From assembly GCA_944989445.1 (NCBI GenBank), contig CALYLW010000328.1, forward strand, positions 184,501 to 248,500: a DNA stretch of 64,000 bases, written 5' to 3'. The first letter of the stretch is position 1, and every line of letters starts with the position of its first letter. The DNA is from Ampullaceana balthica. Lineage: Eukaryota; Mollusca; Gastropoda; Lymnaeidae. Made by a program: the position numbers and the translations under genes. The notes under the pieces were generated by a model. That model saw only the letters and a program-made list of their open reading frames with translations. It was not told the origin of the DNA and searched no databases. Positions 52,581-63,923 of this stretch are shown piece by piece.

Positions 52581-52748
52581 AAAACATATCTATACTAGTG
52601 TAAAAGCCTGCTGAAGCTGGCTAAACGAAATTGGACAGAAGGGATAACACAGAAATATATGAAATACTTTAATAGAAAATAACATTTGGCTTATATTGTT
52701 ATGAATACAATACGATATGAAAATAAATAACGAAGAGATGTACGAAAT

Positions 52749-54598
52749 CAGTGGCGTACCAACGGGTTGGCATCGGGCAGTTGCCAAGGGCACCAGCCCA
52801 AAAGGGCGCCACTAAATCTCTATTTTTTTAAATTTGTATACATATGCACTAAGATAAGATTTTACGTCCATTTAGGTGGCTTTACGGAACACGTGTTCTG
52901 AAATGTCACTCCAGAATAATAACCCAAAACGCCTTGGAAAATTCGACTAAGAGAGGTTGAAAGACAAACATCTTGGAGTTAAGGAGATATAAAAGACATC
53001 AGTCTTATGGAATTTTGCCGGGACATAACAATTAATTCTATATAGGGAAGTTCGATTTATTGAGGTCCGACTGTATTTCACTTTTATCCTCGATAACAAA
53101 AAAGTGAATAATTAATTATGTTTATAAATATATTTCATTTAAACCATTAGAATATGTTTATTATGTTTGTGGCCTTTGCGGGGCTTCTTATCCTACAAAT
53201 GTCAATATGATTTTACAGTCATTCTTATAAAAAGAAAAATCTTACTATCCCCATCCCATTGTCGAGGGAGTAAAGTGGGGGAGGGCAGGGAAGGTGTCTC
53301 CTCTAACGGTCTTGTGTCAGTATGCCAAAGCAAGTTGGCTCCTTTCATATGAAACATCGCCGTCCCTCTTTCCTGTCAAGCCTTCTAGCCGCTATGGCTG
53401 TCCTCCCCTCTAAATATTCTAAAGCTCAGCTCCTTCGTACTGCTTGACTCTTCATCTCACATACTTAACACAAACGCAGCTTTAATGCTAACAGTTCTTC
53501 TCTTTAGTTATCATCACTTCTGGTTACTACATGTGTTCTCTATCGCTACGACTCTCTCTCACTGCCTATGTCTCTGGTCTGTGCATGTCTGACTTGTCTC
53601 CTACCGTCCTCTCCTTATATTGTCGGCCACAAGCATGCGGCCGACACCCGAGAACGCACTCCTAGTGTGAGCAATAAAATTCTCAGCCTTTAATTCCCTA
53701 GCCCACGTCCAACTTAGATTCCCTCCGGTGGACCCTAATGACATCCGCTCCTATAGTTTCGTTCAATGGCAATAAAAGTTCACTTCCTGTATTAACAATG
53801 CTGACATTGTTCCACACCACCGTCTACCCCTAGCTTCTAACCACCCAACGTTCTGTACCTGGGGTGGAAAGAAGGGAGAGGCCGGAATACTTTCATTTCC
53901 GGTCATTGTCTGAGCGCATCATTACATTCCAGGTACTACCCTGACGTTCCTATCTACCGTCAGCGCACCTCTCCAATCTTTCCACCAAGGTTCTCAATTA
54001 TCTCAACCCGGTTCCTCCACAATATCAACATTGTCCTTGATTAATCGGCGCCTATTACGCCAGTTTCCCTAACCCGAAAACCTCGTAAGTTAAATTCACC
54101 CCACACCCCCTTGAGTTCGACTTAGAATGGTCCGACTGTATTAGCAACACGCCAATACGCCAGCTAACAGAAGTGCTGAGCTGTAGTCGGTGGAGTGTTA
54201 CTTAAATTTACTCTTAATTGTCAGTTTATATCGTTATGTATAAGATAATGAGTATGACACATTGACACTATTGTTCTTATTTATAATACATGTTACTTCA
54301 AGTTTTGCTGTATTCTTTCTTAACGCAAAAATATCCCGTTTTATCCACTAATTTATTTGGTATTATTTAGTAAATAAAAACTGCAAATTAGTATTGTTCC
54401 TGTCTTATGCATTTTTATATTCACGTTGTATGACTGTCACTGTCAGACTACGTAATTATTGTTTGTCATAAATAAAATAAGAGAAATTCAATATTTGTTT
54501 TTTACAAATGAAAAAATCGCAAAGCTGAAACTTGTCAATTTATCAAGGGCGCCTAAAATAAATTAGCCAAGGACGCCAAAAACCTAGTTACGCCTCTG
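52749..54598. mobile_element. hAT-C, non-autonomous element with nested LTR
   Basis: Ends are CAGTGGCGTACCAAC on the left and, reversed, CAGAGGCGTAACTAG on the right, flanked by a perfect 8-bp TSD tacgaaat (52741-52748 and 54599-54606). Subterminal phrases 'gccaagggcaccagcccaaaa' and, reversed, 'gcgtccttggctaat' resemble each other. No transposase is seen. Without the G1 solo LTR it is about 1.25 kb. The termini are like those of hAT-A and hAT-B, so a related transposase may have moved it. A cggtccgactgta-type end of a further element lies near 53060-53077 and again near 54130-54145. Confidence 0.88.
53418..54021 (-). repeat. Solo LTR of Gypsy family G1
   Basis: On the minus strand it starts TGTGGAGGAACC and ends with gtcaagcagtacgaaggagct ... 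CTTTAGA, matching the G1 LTRs through their main landmarks (ccgcatgcttgtgg, gtgagagagagtc, gttaagtatgtgag). The TSD atat is exact (53414-53417 and 54022-54025). The interior was lost by LTR-LTR recombination. Confidence 0.9.
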
Positions 54599-55477
54599 TA
54601 CGAAATACTGCAATAGAAAAGAACATTTATCTTTTATTGCCTTGAACACAATGCGATATGAACAGCTAAATATCATAGATTTCCTTGTACACCACATTTT
54701 TAGTGTCGCAGGTGGACGAAATATTAAACTTCCTGAAATGTACACAAGGTATTACAGCATAGGGGTTGTAGGGCACCTGCGAAATATTCTTGAAATGCAC
54801 ACAAAGTATTTAATAATTAACAGCCCTCATTAAACAGTAACGTCATTGTTAAAGTTAATCTGGAAACCAAAATAGATTTTTAAGTCTATATTTTCAATTT
54901 TTAAAAAAGCAGAGTGATGTCCCTATGGGGAGACACACGCATACGATGTGCAATTATGTATTAGATGTATATGATTGAAATCAACAGGTGTTTTGAAATT
55001 TACATCCTGCACCTTTTGAGTACAATCCCACGAAGGATTCTGGTTTCAATCGATGTTTCTGATCAAATATAAGGTTTTGATGAATCATATTTACAAACAA
55101 TGGGACACTGAAACCCAGATGTACACAATTTAATCAGGTTTTAATTGAAAATTCAAAGCGTAACGGTCTTAAAGGTCGAAAAGGTTCGCTATGTATTTTT
55201 TTTTAAATTTATGGTCACATCTTCACGAAATTTTATACGTTTCTGCACTGCTCTAACCGACACCGATGAACGTTCTTATTTCGTTGGAATGACGCCAAAT
55301 TCAGTCAATATATTGAATTTTTCACGATCTTTGTTACATGTGGTCCTATTTTCCAGAAAGTTGGTACGAAATTTCCCAACGCTAACTAAATATAACTTTT
55401 CCGCAGAGCGCTGGTATTTTGCTTGTCTATGAACATTCACACACAATAGTACGTTTGTCACACGCATGGCCGTACGC

Positions 55478-55495
55478 TGTTCGAACGTTCGAACA
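55478..55495. other. Perfect 18-bp palindrome
   Basis: TGTTCGAACGTTCGAACA equals its own reverse complement. It lies in a stretch (55145-55700) with moderate GC and open frames on both strands that match nothing I know. It could bind a dimeric protein, but there is no recognisable gene nearby. The rest of 54690-56210 has nothing else supported. Confidence 0.5.
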
Positions 55496-56213
55496 AACCC
55501 CCTTTTGCGAATGTGTGCCCTTTTTTGTAACAAATAGATCTTGACATTATTGAGAGATTTGGGGATACCCACTACAGAATATGAGGGGCCAGTGTTATGA
55601 TGGCGCTGCATCTATGTCGAGCGCTGTCTCAGGAGTTCAAGCGCGTATACTGTGAGAAGCCCCTTTGGCTGCATACACACACCGCAGCAATCACGCTTTA
55701 ACCTTAGTGATCGCGCATTCGTGCGGACTTCCCGATGTGCGTAACATGATTGATGAATTTATTAAAAGAAACCTGAATTTTTTTTTAAAATACAAAATAA
55801 ACAAATTGTGCAATGAAAACAATAAATTTGAGCTTTATTACTAAACTAACAACCGCCCAAAGCGCGAGAGCCTTGTTGAAAAACGTCATACAAACAACTC
55901 TTTGACAGAAACGGAAGGCACTTACAGATTTGTGCAAAACAAGATGGGTTGAGTGCCACGAAACATACAAACACTTCTATTAATCGTCTATTTACATTTT
56001 TCACACTCTTGAGATAATTTTACTGCCAAGATGAAAACCTAACGACTAAGGATCTGATCCACGTTTGACTACATATGGTGATTGGGACACGGACAGTAAG
56101 TCTCGAGCAATGACACTTCTTCATTCCTTGTGTAACTTCACATTTATTATGACATTTTGTAACGTACAAACTGGAAGGAATAACAGTAGAACCAGAAAGA
56201 AGCGATTGACATA

Positions 56214-56940
56214 ATGCAGGCTATGTCTTTTATCGAAAACGTCAAGCAAGAGTTTAGAGAGATTAGAACAAATGTAGATTCTTATTTTCAAAACACTTAT
56301 TATCATATCATTATCATGGCTCTGTCTGTAGGAGCTGAAGCTTCACTTCCCAGAATTGCTAAGCAGCAAATATACCGAAGCAATGTGTGTGTAGAAACGC
56401 CAATGCAACATAATCTGCGAAACTTAATTAATCCATTTCTAGAGCACATCATTGCTGAACTAGATATGCGGTTCTCTTGCTTAACCAGGACATCCTCACA
56501 ACTGTTAGCTCTTGTGCAAAGTGCTGTTAGAAATTATATGTATGAAGATCTGAAAGGCGATGGGATTTATATGAGCAAGATCCGCCTTCACCATAAGTGC
56601 TGCCCGAAGAGTTTACCTGGTGGAAATTAAGGTACAGCCAATGGGAAGAGTCAAAGCTACCCATTGTACGGAAGCTATAAAACATTGCAATGAATCGATG
56701 TATCCAAATATTATTAGCTTACTGAAAATCGCGTGTGTGATTCCTTTGACTTCCTTCGCGTGTGAACGAAGGTTCAGTGCACTCCGACATTTGCACAATT
56801 ACATGAGATGTTAAATGTTGCAGGAAAGACTTACTGAGCTTGCATTGATGCATCACTACGCTTTCAATATCAACGAAAACAGTGTTTTACATATATTTGT
56901 AAACAAAAACCAAGAAGGGTTTACATCGAAGATGTTCTAA
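56214..56940 (+). pseudogene. hAT transposase C-terminal relic (P52rIPK/ZMYM-like)
   Basis: The frame of 138 codons contains TPMQHNLRNLINPFLEHIIAELDMRFS, a phrase found before the dimerisation domain in hAT proteins of the P52rIPK/ZMYM type. The next part is in two other frames: PEEFTWWKLRYSQWEESKLP (about 56604-56664), then HCNESMYPNIISLLKIACVIPLTSFACERRFSALR (56685-56790) with the CER.FS dimerisation signature, and LTELALMHHYAFNINEN (56828-56880). At least two frameshifts occur within 100 bp. No hAT termini were found around it. A domesticated host gene is unlikely given the breaks. From 56940 to 57329 nothing else is recognised. Confidence 0.75.
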
Positions 56941-57506
56941 AATAAACCTCATAGCATCGTGATCTTCCGCCTTGTCAGTTCTGTACCATAATGTATGTAA
57001 TTAAAATTCTTTAACGCTTGCGCCTGCATATTTAATTATTAACAAGAAAAGAAATGAATGATCTAGTACTTGCATATTTAAATAAAATACTATTTTGGAA
57101 GCTTTTTTTTACAGTTTTAATTATTTATTGCATGAAAACCTACTTTTTTGGTCACTGTAAACTGCATGCAATGAATTTTTAAAATATTTTTTAAAATAAT
57201 TTTTTTTTAAAAAAGAGGCAAAAAAAAGACGAGAAATTTAATAAACGCCCTCAATAATTCATAGGTAAAGAATTATTGATTAAACATTCTCATCCAAATT
57301 TGAAGTCATAGCACTATATATTTTAAGTACAGTCAAACATCTCATAACGAGATTAATTCGTTCCAGAGTATTACTCGTTAAGTGAAACACACGTTATACG
57401 AAACATTTTTTCCCATACAAATCAATGTAAAATACGATAATCCGTTCCAGTGGCGTAGCTAGAACTTTTGCCGCCTGGGGCGGTCTCCAATGTGCCGCCC
57501 TTTTTA

Positions 57507-57938
57507 GGGACCGTCCATAAATTACGTCACGCACCTGAATGGGGGGGGGGTAGTTATACATTTGTTACGATGTGTGACGAGGGGGTGTGTTTGAGAAATG
57601 TGACGTCATGTCAAAAACACACAACTTTAAATAAACGTTTCACTTAAATATTGATTACTAACACTTTATTAAATGACGTTTTTGCATTACGTAAAACGCG
57701 TGTTAAGATATTACTGTGCAGCCTAGCATTAAAAACAAACTATGAAAAAAAATTGATTTGAAACATGCTTATTTTCAAATAGAAAAAAAGGCTTTTATGA
57801 CAATTTATGGTGGGGCGGGGGCCGCCAAAACTTTATGACATTATTATTGAAAAAGGGGTCTATAATTTTGTGGCGACGTGTGACGAGGGCGGAGGGGGTA
57901 AAAAATCAGCCAAAATTGAGTGTAGTCATTTATGGACG
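57507..57938. mobile_element. Small TIR element inside hAT-B
   Basis: It starts GGGACCGTCCATAAATTACG and ends, reversed, CGTCCATAAATGAC. It has subterminal gtgacga/ggggg blocks at both ends. The same family forms the ends of the 15-kb insertion at 14323-29557 and lies inside hAT-A. No coding capacity, so a MITE-like element; transposase family unknown. Confidence 0.65.
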
Positions 57939-58399
57939 TCAAATTAGTCGATTATATGATGTTTTTTAAAAATAAATTAATAATCATCAATAAATAATTG
58001 TAATTGAAACGAAGTAAAGGTGGGGAACATGTTTACCATTGCATACCATATTTATGTAAACAGTAATTAAAGAGGCCGCATAAGATGATATACTTATAAA
58101 TACACATTTATAAAAATGCACTATGTATTTTTTAAAGGCCACAAGAAAGATACTGAGGTTCCAGGTTCCCCCCACCCATTAGACAAAACATTCCAAATTT
58201 ACATTTAAAAAACACATTACTATTACTATTCTTTTATTTTATATTTATAAATTAATATATTTTTTTAACAATGAAAGAAATTGTATACATTAGTATGTAA
58301 TCATATTTTTACATTTACTTTCCTAACTTTCATAATAGAAAAATCGTGTATTATGCTATCAAAATATAAATTATTTGTAATATCTTGTTCTATGGACAA

Positions 58400-59740
58400 T
58401 ATGGCAAGATATTGTTGTCTTAAATCGCTCATTGTAGAACGAAGATAATTGTTATCAACTTCACATTGGAGAAGCTCCTTTCACAACTAGCGACACTGAT
58501 AGCAATTGTTGAAAATTTCATAGCAAAATTACAATGTTGGGTACATAATTTTCAAATCTAACTGTTGAATAAATTTTAATAGATCAAGGAGACCTTTTCC
58601 CCCGTTTTTCAACCATAATGCCTCTTCTTGTAGTTAGGTGCAGCCATAAAAACATGGAGCATTTTCCTTTCAGTATTGAACTGTTCTTTATCAATGTCAA
58701 TAAAGTAATTTATTTGGTGTTTAAATGCTACAATTAGTAGGTTACATGGTATTGTATACGAATATTTTCTTGCAAGGACTTGCAACTCATCAAAGCGTTC
58801 TTTTATTTTCTGTTATAATTCCATCCATGGATAAAAACATTTCCTGTTGTACTTCTCGTTCTAAAGATAGAACTACGTCTTCTTAATTTTCCCCAGTCAT
58901 AATTTTTTCTCCTTCTAACTCAACTTTCAGTTGATATCTCAAACTCATCACAAATTGTTTGACTGATATGACAGCGTTTTGTATTAGCACATCTCTTTGT
59001 TCCATGCAATGGGTTTGCATTATTTTTTTTTAAATGACGGGTTCCCATAAATTGAGATAACATAGAAAAGAAAAAGATTGCATTGAATTGATTAAAGTTT
59101 AAGCATCTTATCTCGTTTTACTAGTTACTTGTTCAGATGTCAATTAAAAAGTATGTCTTTTTCGAATTTATGTATGCCTAATGTGGTGTTTATTAACGGA
59201 GAAATTTGAATATTAAAATGTTCTTGCCATAAATCTTAATAAACATTTCCATAAAATAGACGAATTTAAATTATTTACACATTACTTTAACCGTATTTTA
59301 ATGAAAAACACAAATTATTGTTGCTACTTTAATGCAATAAAAACAAAATAAATTTAATTTTTAATAACGTAACTTAAAATAATTTTCTGAAAACTTAAAA
59401 AGTAATATAAATTACCAATATTTTATACAAATTACTACTTACAAGTTAAACACAATATTTGAACCGCCATGAATTGTTGGTACTTGTTCGTGCATCATTC
59501 TGCGAATGTCGAAATTCCACGCGAAAACCATCGTGTCGATATAAATAGCACATTATTGGGCCAAGCGGTGATGAGTTTTTTGTGCAGTTTTCATCTAAAA
59601 GCATCATCTGGACGTACAGTATACCGTTTAATTTTCTAAACAAATCGATACATTTTCTGAGTGATTTTAAATTTTTGAACGGTTTTGCGTTACTTATAAC
59701 ATTCACACATCCACTAAGTAATCTAATCAAACAAATGTTG
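58400..59740 (-). pseudogene. hAT-B transposase, broken
   Basis: On the minus strand: GCVNVISNAKPFKNLKSLRKCIDLFRKL and SSPLGPIMCYL, VEFRHSQNDARTST (59446-59730), then the TTF/MYM-like middle with ALDSRDGNLE-type wording replaced by stops, EQEVQQEMFLSMDGI (about 58800-58865) and the dimerisation signature ERSFSN near 58460. It parallels the hAT-A fragments block by block. Numerous stops; not functional. Confidence 0.65.
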
Positions 59741-60168
59741 TGGGAATCCGTTAATTAGGGCTGGAAATTACTAATATTTTTGTTTCACCTTGGTTTTCCC
59801 CCTTCAAAAGAAAAAAAAGGTGGTTGTCGGAATAGGTTGCACTTTTCACAAATGCCACCCCTAAATGTGTACTTCCCGGGGTGGACTGCCCCACCGCCCC
59901 CCTAGCTTCGCCACTGATCCGTTCGTTCCATGCTTTAAAAAAAAAGACTCATTTTTCAAAAAAAACCAAAAAAAAATTTATTGAAATAAAATTACTTATG
60001 AATTGTTAAAGAGTGAAACAACTAGAATACAATTTAGATTTGAAAAAAAACGTAAACAAAAATATGAATTTATGACAAATAATTATTGCTTTGTAACTAG
60101 AAAACTGTTAAAGAAAGACATTTGTTTTTGCAGACATTCTTGACACTCAATTTGAAGCATCTAACTCC

Positions 60169-60411
60169 TTAATTGTTCTTGAGAATAGTGCATATCGTTG
60201 ATGTTTGCCGATTGTAGTTGCGCGCTAGATTCGCAACCTTGTTCTCGCTTCTGCATTGTTTGTTCACGAGATATAGGGTCACAGCTTCCCTCCCATATGA
60301 TTGTCTTCTTGTGTATTTTTCCGAAGATAATTTATCAGTTTTTAAACTTTTCACATAAAAAATTACAAATACTGTCTTAATACAACATTTGTAAGATCGT
60401 TGATCACACAC
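60169..60411 (-). pseudogene. pogo-type HTH N-terminal fragment (80 codons)
   Basis: The frame contains GREAVTLYLVNKQCRSENKVANLARNYNRQTSTICTILKNN. The block KVANLARNYNRQTSTICTILKN follows the psq/CENP-B N-terminal helix-turn-helix of pogo/Tigger transposases (the family pattern is A..Y....STI..ILKN). The DDE domain is missing. It lies between the right end of hAT-B and the right TIR of the enclosing element, which supports the pogo assignment. Confidence 0.6.
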
Positions 60412-60772
60412 GAAAACAATACGCTAACAGACCGAGTGCTTAACACAGAATAATACATCAGTGCGGAAGTGCCGGATCACTAATGAATTTCCAGGAAAAA
60501 GAGAGTTTCCCTTTCTACGTCACTCGTTATGCGAATATTCGCTAGTTAAATGAGCAACTTTTTTCCATATAAATGTTGCTCGTTATGCGAAAATCTCGTT
60601 ATGAGAGGTGCTAGTTATGAGAGGTTGGTGTAATCTTAACATGAAATGCCTTTGTGATAATTTTGCGAACCCCCCGTAAAAAGTCTGGGTACGGCCTTGA
60701 AACGGACCAAGTTAATGAACGTTAATTAAGGCATACTAAATATGCGACATTCTCATTGGAGGACTGAGTCAC

Positions 60773-62389
60773 TTAGACTCTTATAGCCCGACCTACAATA
60801 CCAACGGCGAGCCTCAACATAAGGGCATCGCCATGGAGATACTCTTCCACAGTGCATGGGCTGTCTGATCCGTCCGTGTCCCCAATCGCCACAGAGCATC
60901 GGGTCAGCAGATGTGCCACTGTCTCCTCGGCCATACCACATAAACGGCAGCCGGGTTCCCTGTTCCTAGCGAGCCTATTCAAGAAGTTGTTTGTTGGACA
61001 GTGTCCAGTCCGCATTTGCGTAATGAGGGACTGGCAGCTACGAGGAAGCTCCCACCAGGGATCTCGCTTGCGCGGTCGCGGCATTTCGTTGTATAGCACC
61101 CTTGCCGTGTCACCATTTTCCCAGCCCGTAAGCCATCTTTCCATAAAGCAGGCTTTTAACCACGATTTGGCTCCAAGCTGAGTCATTGGGCGATTGATTT
61201 GGGGCTGGGCAACGCCCTGTTGCGCCAGCAGGTTTGCCCTTTCCTGCTGTGGTATTCCTGCGTGCCCTGTAATGTACTGCAGGACAACCATGCCCCCACG
61301 AGATCTAATGTTTTCCACGATCTCCAGTACAGCATTGACAGTTTTCGTCTCCAATGAGCTCCGACCCAAGGCTTCCAGGGAGGATCTTGAGTCGGTGAAG
61401 ACTACGACTATAGGAAAAACCTTTCTTCTACATAGGCGTAGGCGCACTTCTTTCACACCCCTGTGAATTGCTTCTAGCTCGGCATCCCCGCCCGAAGCTA
61501 TCAATCCAGATGGTCGAGACAGCTCAGCTGCTGCTGGTCCCCCCGCGGGGTATTCAATCAGTGCGCCGTACCCGCTTCGTCCATCTGTGAAGCATGAGCC
61601 ATCTGCGTATACTCTCACTACGCCGGTTCCATAAGCATTAATAGTTCTCAGTGCTTCATCGTGCTGAAGCTCTACTGGACTATTTTTCCTCACCGCGGCA
61701 TTTGCCAGTGTCAAACGTATATCGGGCGGAGAGAAGCATTCGTGGGTTCCCCTCGCCGGGACCATGGACATTTTTTCCCTGCTTTTGGGTAAATTGACTG
61801 AAACCTCAATCTCGTTGACCGCATCCATAAAGGAGGGTCGTTTCAGTCGCGAGCGTTTTACCCACCTGTCTTGTATTTGAAAACATGGTTCATCACGGTC
61901 GATCCTACGGTATCGTTCCACCGTAGTTAGTATTGCCTTCTCTCGCCGTACTTTGAGCGGTTCCACGTTTGACAAGATTTCTACCGCGGCGTTGGGTGTG
62001 GTACGTAACGCCCCGCAGAACAATCTTAACGCTTGGTTTTGGACTCTATCCAGGTCTTCGAGCGCTGTTCTGATCGCAAAGGCCTGGATGGGGAGGCGGT
62101 AGTCTATGGCGCTTCTCACTTTGCTGAGGTAAAGAGCTCTCAGCGTTCTTGCATCAGCGCCCCAATTTGTGCTAGCCAGTTTTTTCACCAGGGACAATTG
62201 AGCAGAGGTTTTGGCGCGCAATTCACGTATATGGTTGTGCATCTGGAGTTTCTGGTCCAGTCGCACGCCCAAATACTTTGGTGTCTTGTCCCAATTCAGC
62301 CTTTTCCCACAGATGTTAAGCACAACATCGTGTTTAAGCACATTCCTTCCATTTGTGAAAATGGAGTGGACGGTTTTTTCTGTGTTCAC
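60773..62389 (-). pseudogene. LINE-W RT thumb, RNase H and C-terminal zinc finger (538 codons, open)
   Basis: Residues 1-250: RT thumb and connection (LNWDKTPKYLGVRLDQKL, RALYLSKVRSAIDY, LDRVQNQALRLFCGALR). Residues about 258-395: RNase H with VYADGSCFTDG (Asp), DAELEAIHRG (Glu), VVFTDSRSSLEAL (Asp) and YITGHAGIPQQERANLLA; the last catalytic Asp is Asn here, whereas the 46588 copy keeps Asp. Residues about 478-495: CRLCGMAEETVAHLLTRC zinc motif. The product would act in reverse transcription and removal of RNA from the hybrid. The upstream catalytic FADD (62490-62503) is in the same frame but separated by stops. Confidence 0.88.
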
Positions 62390-63438
62390 TATGAGTCTCC
62401 ATTATTTGGCTTATGCTTCGATCTTATCGAGGTCGCGCTGTAGTCTGTGCTGCAAATTCGCTACGTCTTTACCGGACGTCAAGAAAACCAAGTCGTCTGC
62501 GAACATCGCGCTCTGACACTCGATAGACGTTTGAATGTCGCAGACGTATGCTAGGAACAGCGTACAGCTCAAGTCAGACCCCTGCGGGAGTCCGTCCTGC
62601 AGCCGAGCTCCACTAGATATAAGAGTCCCCCATGCGGGTTCTGATCGTTCTATTCTCCAAGGACGAGTGTATCCAGTCGTGCATTTTCGCTGTTATTCCC
62701 AATTGCTGGAGCTTATACATAAGCCCAGTACACCAGACCTTGTCATAGGCCTGTTTTAGATAAAAAAAACACAGCCAATGTATGGTTTCGCTGATGTAGC
62801 TCATTCGTGATAGTTTGCACAATTCGGACAACCTGGTCCATCGGCTGGCGTCCCTTGCGGAAGCCGCCCTGAGTCACAGGAATGCACTTGTTCTTCTCTA
62901 GAAACCAATAGAGCCTGGCATTGACCATCCGTTCAGCTATTTTCCCCAAACACGATGTTAGGGATATAGGACGATAGCTGTCAGGACGGTCGCCTGGTTT
63001 CCCTTCCTTCTAAATTGGGATAATTGTGGCCTTTTTCCACTGCTTCGGCAAAATGCCTGTAGTCCAGGTCCTATTGATAAGCTTAGATAGCTTATGCCTC
63101 TCTTAGATGCCCAGCTGCTTGAGCATTTCGTTGTGGACCTTGTCCGGACCTGGTGCTTTCCTTGTTTCGCACTTATCGAGGGCTGTTTGTAACTCTGTCA
63201 GAGTGAAATTTGCCGTGAAAACCTGTAGGTGGGGGCCATTACTTTGCCTCTGGTCCCCCTCCTTTCTCATCCGGTTTATGGTCCGACTTTCATCAGTTTC
63301 TCTGGCCTTCCGATTTGCCTTGGCGAAGTGCTTATTCAGTGCACGAGCGCGCCTTTTTTCACCTGCCACCTTTCCCCCATCTGTTTGTAGTGGAGATGGG
63401 TTTTTAGTTTTCCCCATGCCAGAGAGTGCGTTTACCAA
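62390..63438 (-). pseudogene. LINE-W reverse-transcriptase core, frameshifted
   Basis: Order on the minus strand: DKCETRKAPGPDKVHNEMLKQLG (63115-63185), a stop, WKKATIIPI and SYRPISLTS (about 62960-63040), MVNARLYWFLEKNK and GGFRKGRQPMDQVVRI (62820-62949), motif A FYLKQAYDKVW (62737-62770), GITAKMHDWIHSSLENRTIRTR (62640-62700), MFADDLVFLTSGKDV motif C (62470-62505). Motif A has Tyr in place of its catalytic Asp next to an eight-base T run that also shifts the frame. Motif C is intact. Confidence 0.82.
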
Positions 63439-63923
63439 TCGCCAGACCTTCTGCCGTCGAGATCGAGGTTTTCACACGTACCAACCCATTTAGCCTTTTT
63501 AGCTTTTTGGACCGTATCTTGGACTTCGGCTGTTAATTTATTGTACGCCCTACGAGCTTCAGGCGTCTTCAATTTCGCAGCTTTTTTCCGAGCCTTCTTT
63601 CTCAGCTTCACAAGCTCCTTCAGGCTCTTATTCCAGTAAGGCCTGAATTTCCGTTTTCCATTCGTCCTTGGTATTGATTTGCGTGCTGCGCCAAGGATCG
63701 CGCTGCACAGTTTCTCGTAAACCACATTGACGTCGTCCACCTCGACGTCTAGTGGTAGTAACAATTTGTGGGTCTCGCCCACATATCGGTCCCAGTTTGC
63801 TTTCCGGAACACCCATTGTCGCTGCTCGCACCGTGCCTTTACTGTCTTGAGCTCAAACCTCATTAAGATTGGCAAGTGATCACTACCTACCGCTGCTAGG
63901 ACTTCCAGACTGTGATGGGACAC
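63432..63923 (-). pseudogene. LINE-W endonuclease end and linker (163 codons)
   Basis: It opens with VGSDHLPILMRFELK, the SDH motif at the end of the APE endonuclease domain, then WVFRKANWDRY and a basic linker (PYWNKSLKELVKLRKKARKKA) typical of the segment between endonuclease and reverse transcriptase. The next part, 63103-63438, is in another frame. The rest of the endonuclease lies beyond the window. Confidence 0.8.

Larger units (their letters stand above)
52657..54662. repeat. ~63-bp direct repeat flanking hAT-C
   Basis: The segment at 52657-52720 (gaaatacttt.atagaaaa.aacatttg ... acaatacgatatgaa) recurs at 54599-54662 (gaaatactgcaatagaaaag ... acaatgcgatatgaa). The intact site before hAT-C insertion was a short tandem duplication with period about 95 bp. 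Confidence 0.6.
57448..59916 (-). mobile_element. hAT-B transposon with perfect TSD
   Basis: Termini CAGTGGCGTAGCTAGAAC (left) and, reversed, CAGTGGCGAAGCTAGGGG (right) are flanked by an exact 8-bp TSD atccgttc (57440-57447 and 59917-59924). The gene order is reversed relative to hAT-A. Length 2469 bp, including a 430-bp TIR element. It inserted into the pogo/Tigger element. Confidence 0.93.
57330..60630. mobile_element. pogo/Tigger-type transposon remnant
   Basis: The left end CAGTCAAACATCTCATAACGAG and the right end, reversed, CACCAACCTCTCATAACTAG with CTCATAACGAGATTTTCGC further in, are imperfect TIRs flanked by TA on both sides. The inner phrases acgttatacgaaacattttt and cgttatgcgaaaatctcg also mirror each other. 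It contains a short HTH-coding region on the minus strand and the complete hAT-B. After removal of hAT-B it is about 830 bp, so most of the transposase is deleted. Confidence 0.7.

Noticed and set aside
56214..56814. Possible domesticated hAT-derived host gene
   Set aside because: At least two frameshifts occur within 100 bp of the dimerisation domain and no intact longer frame exists.
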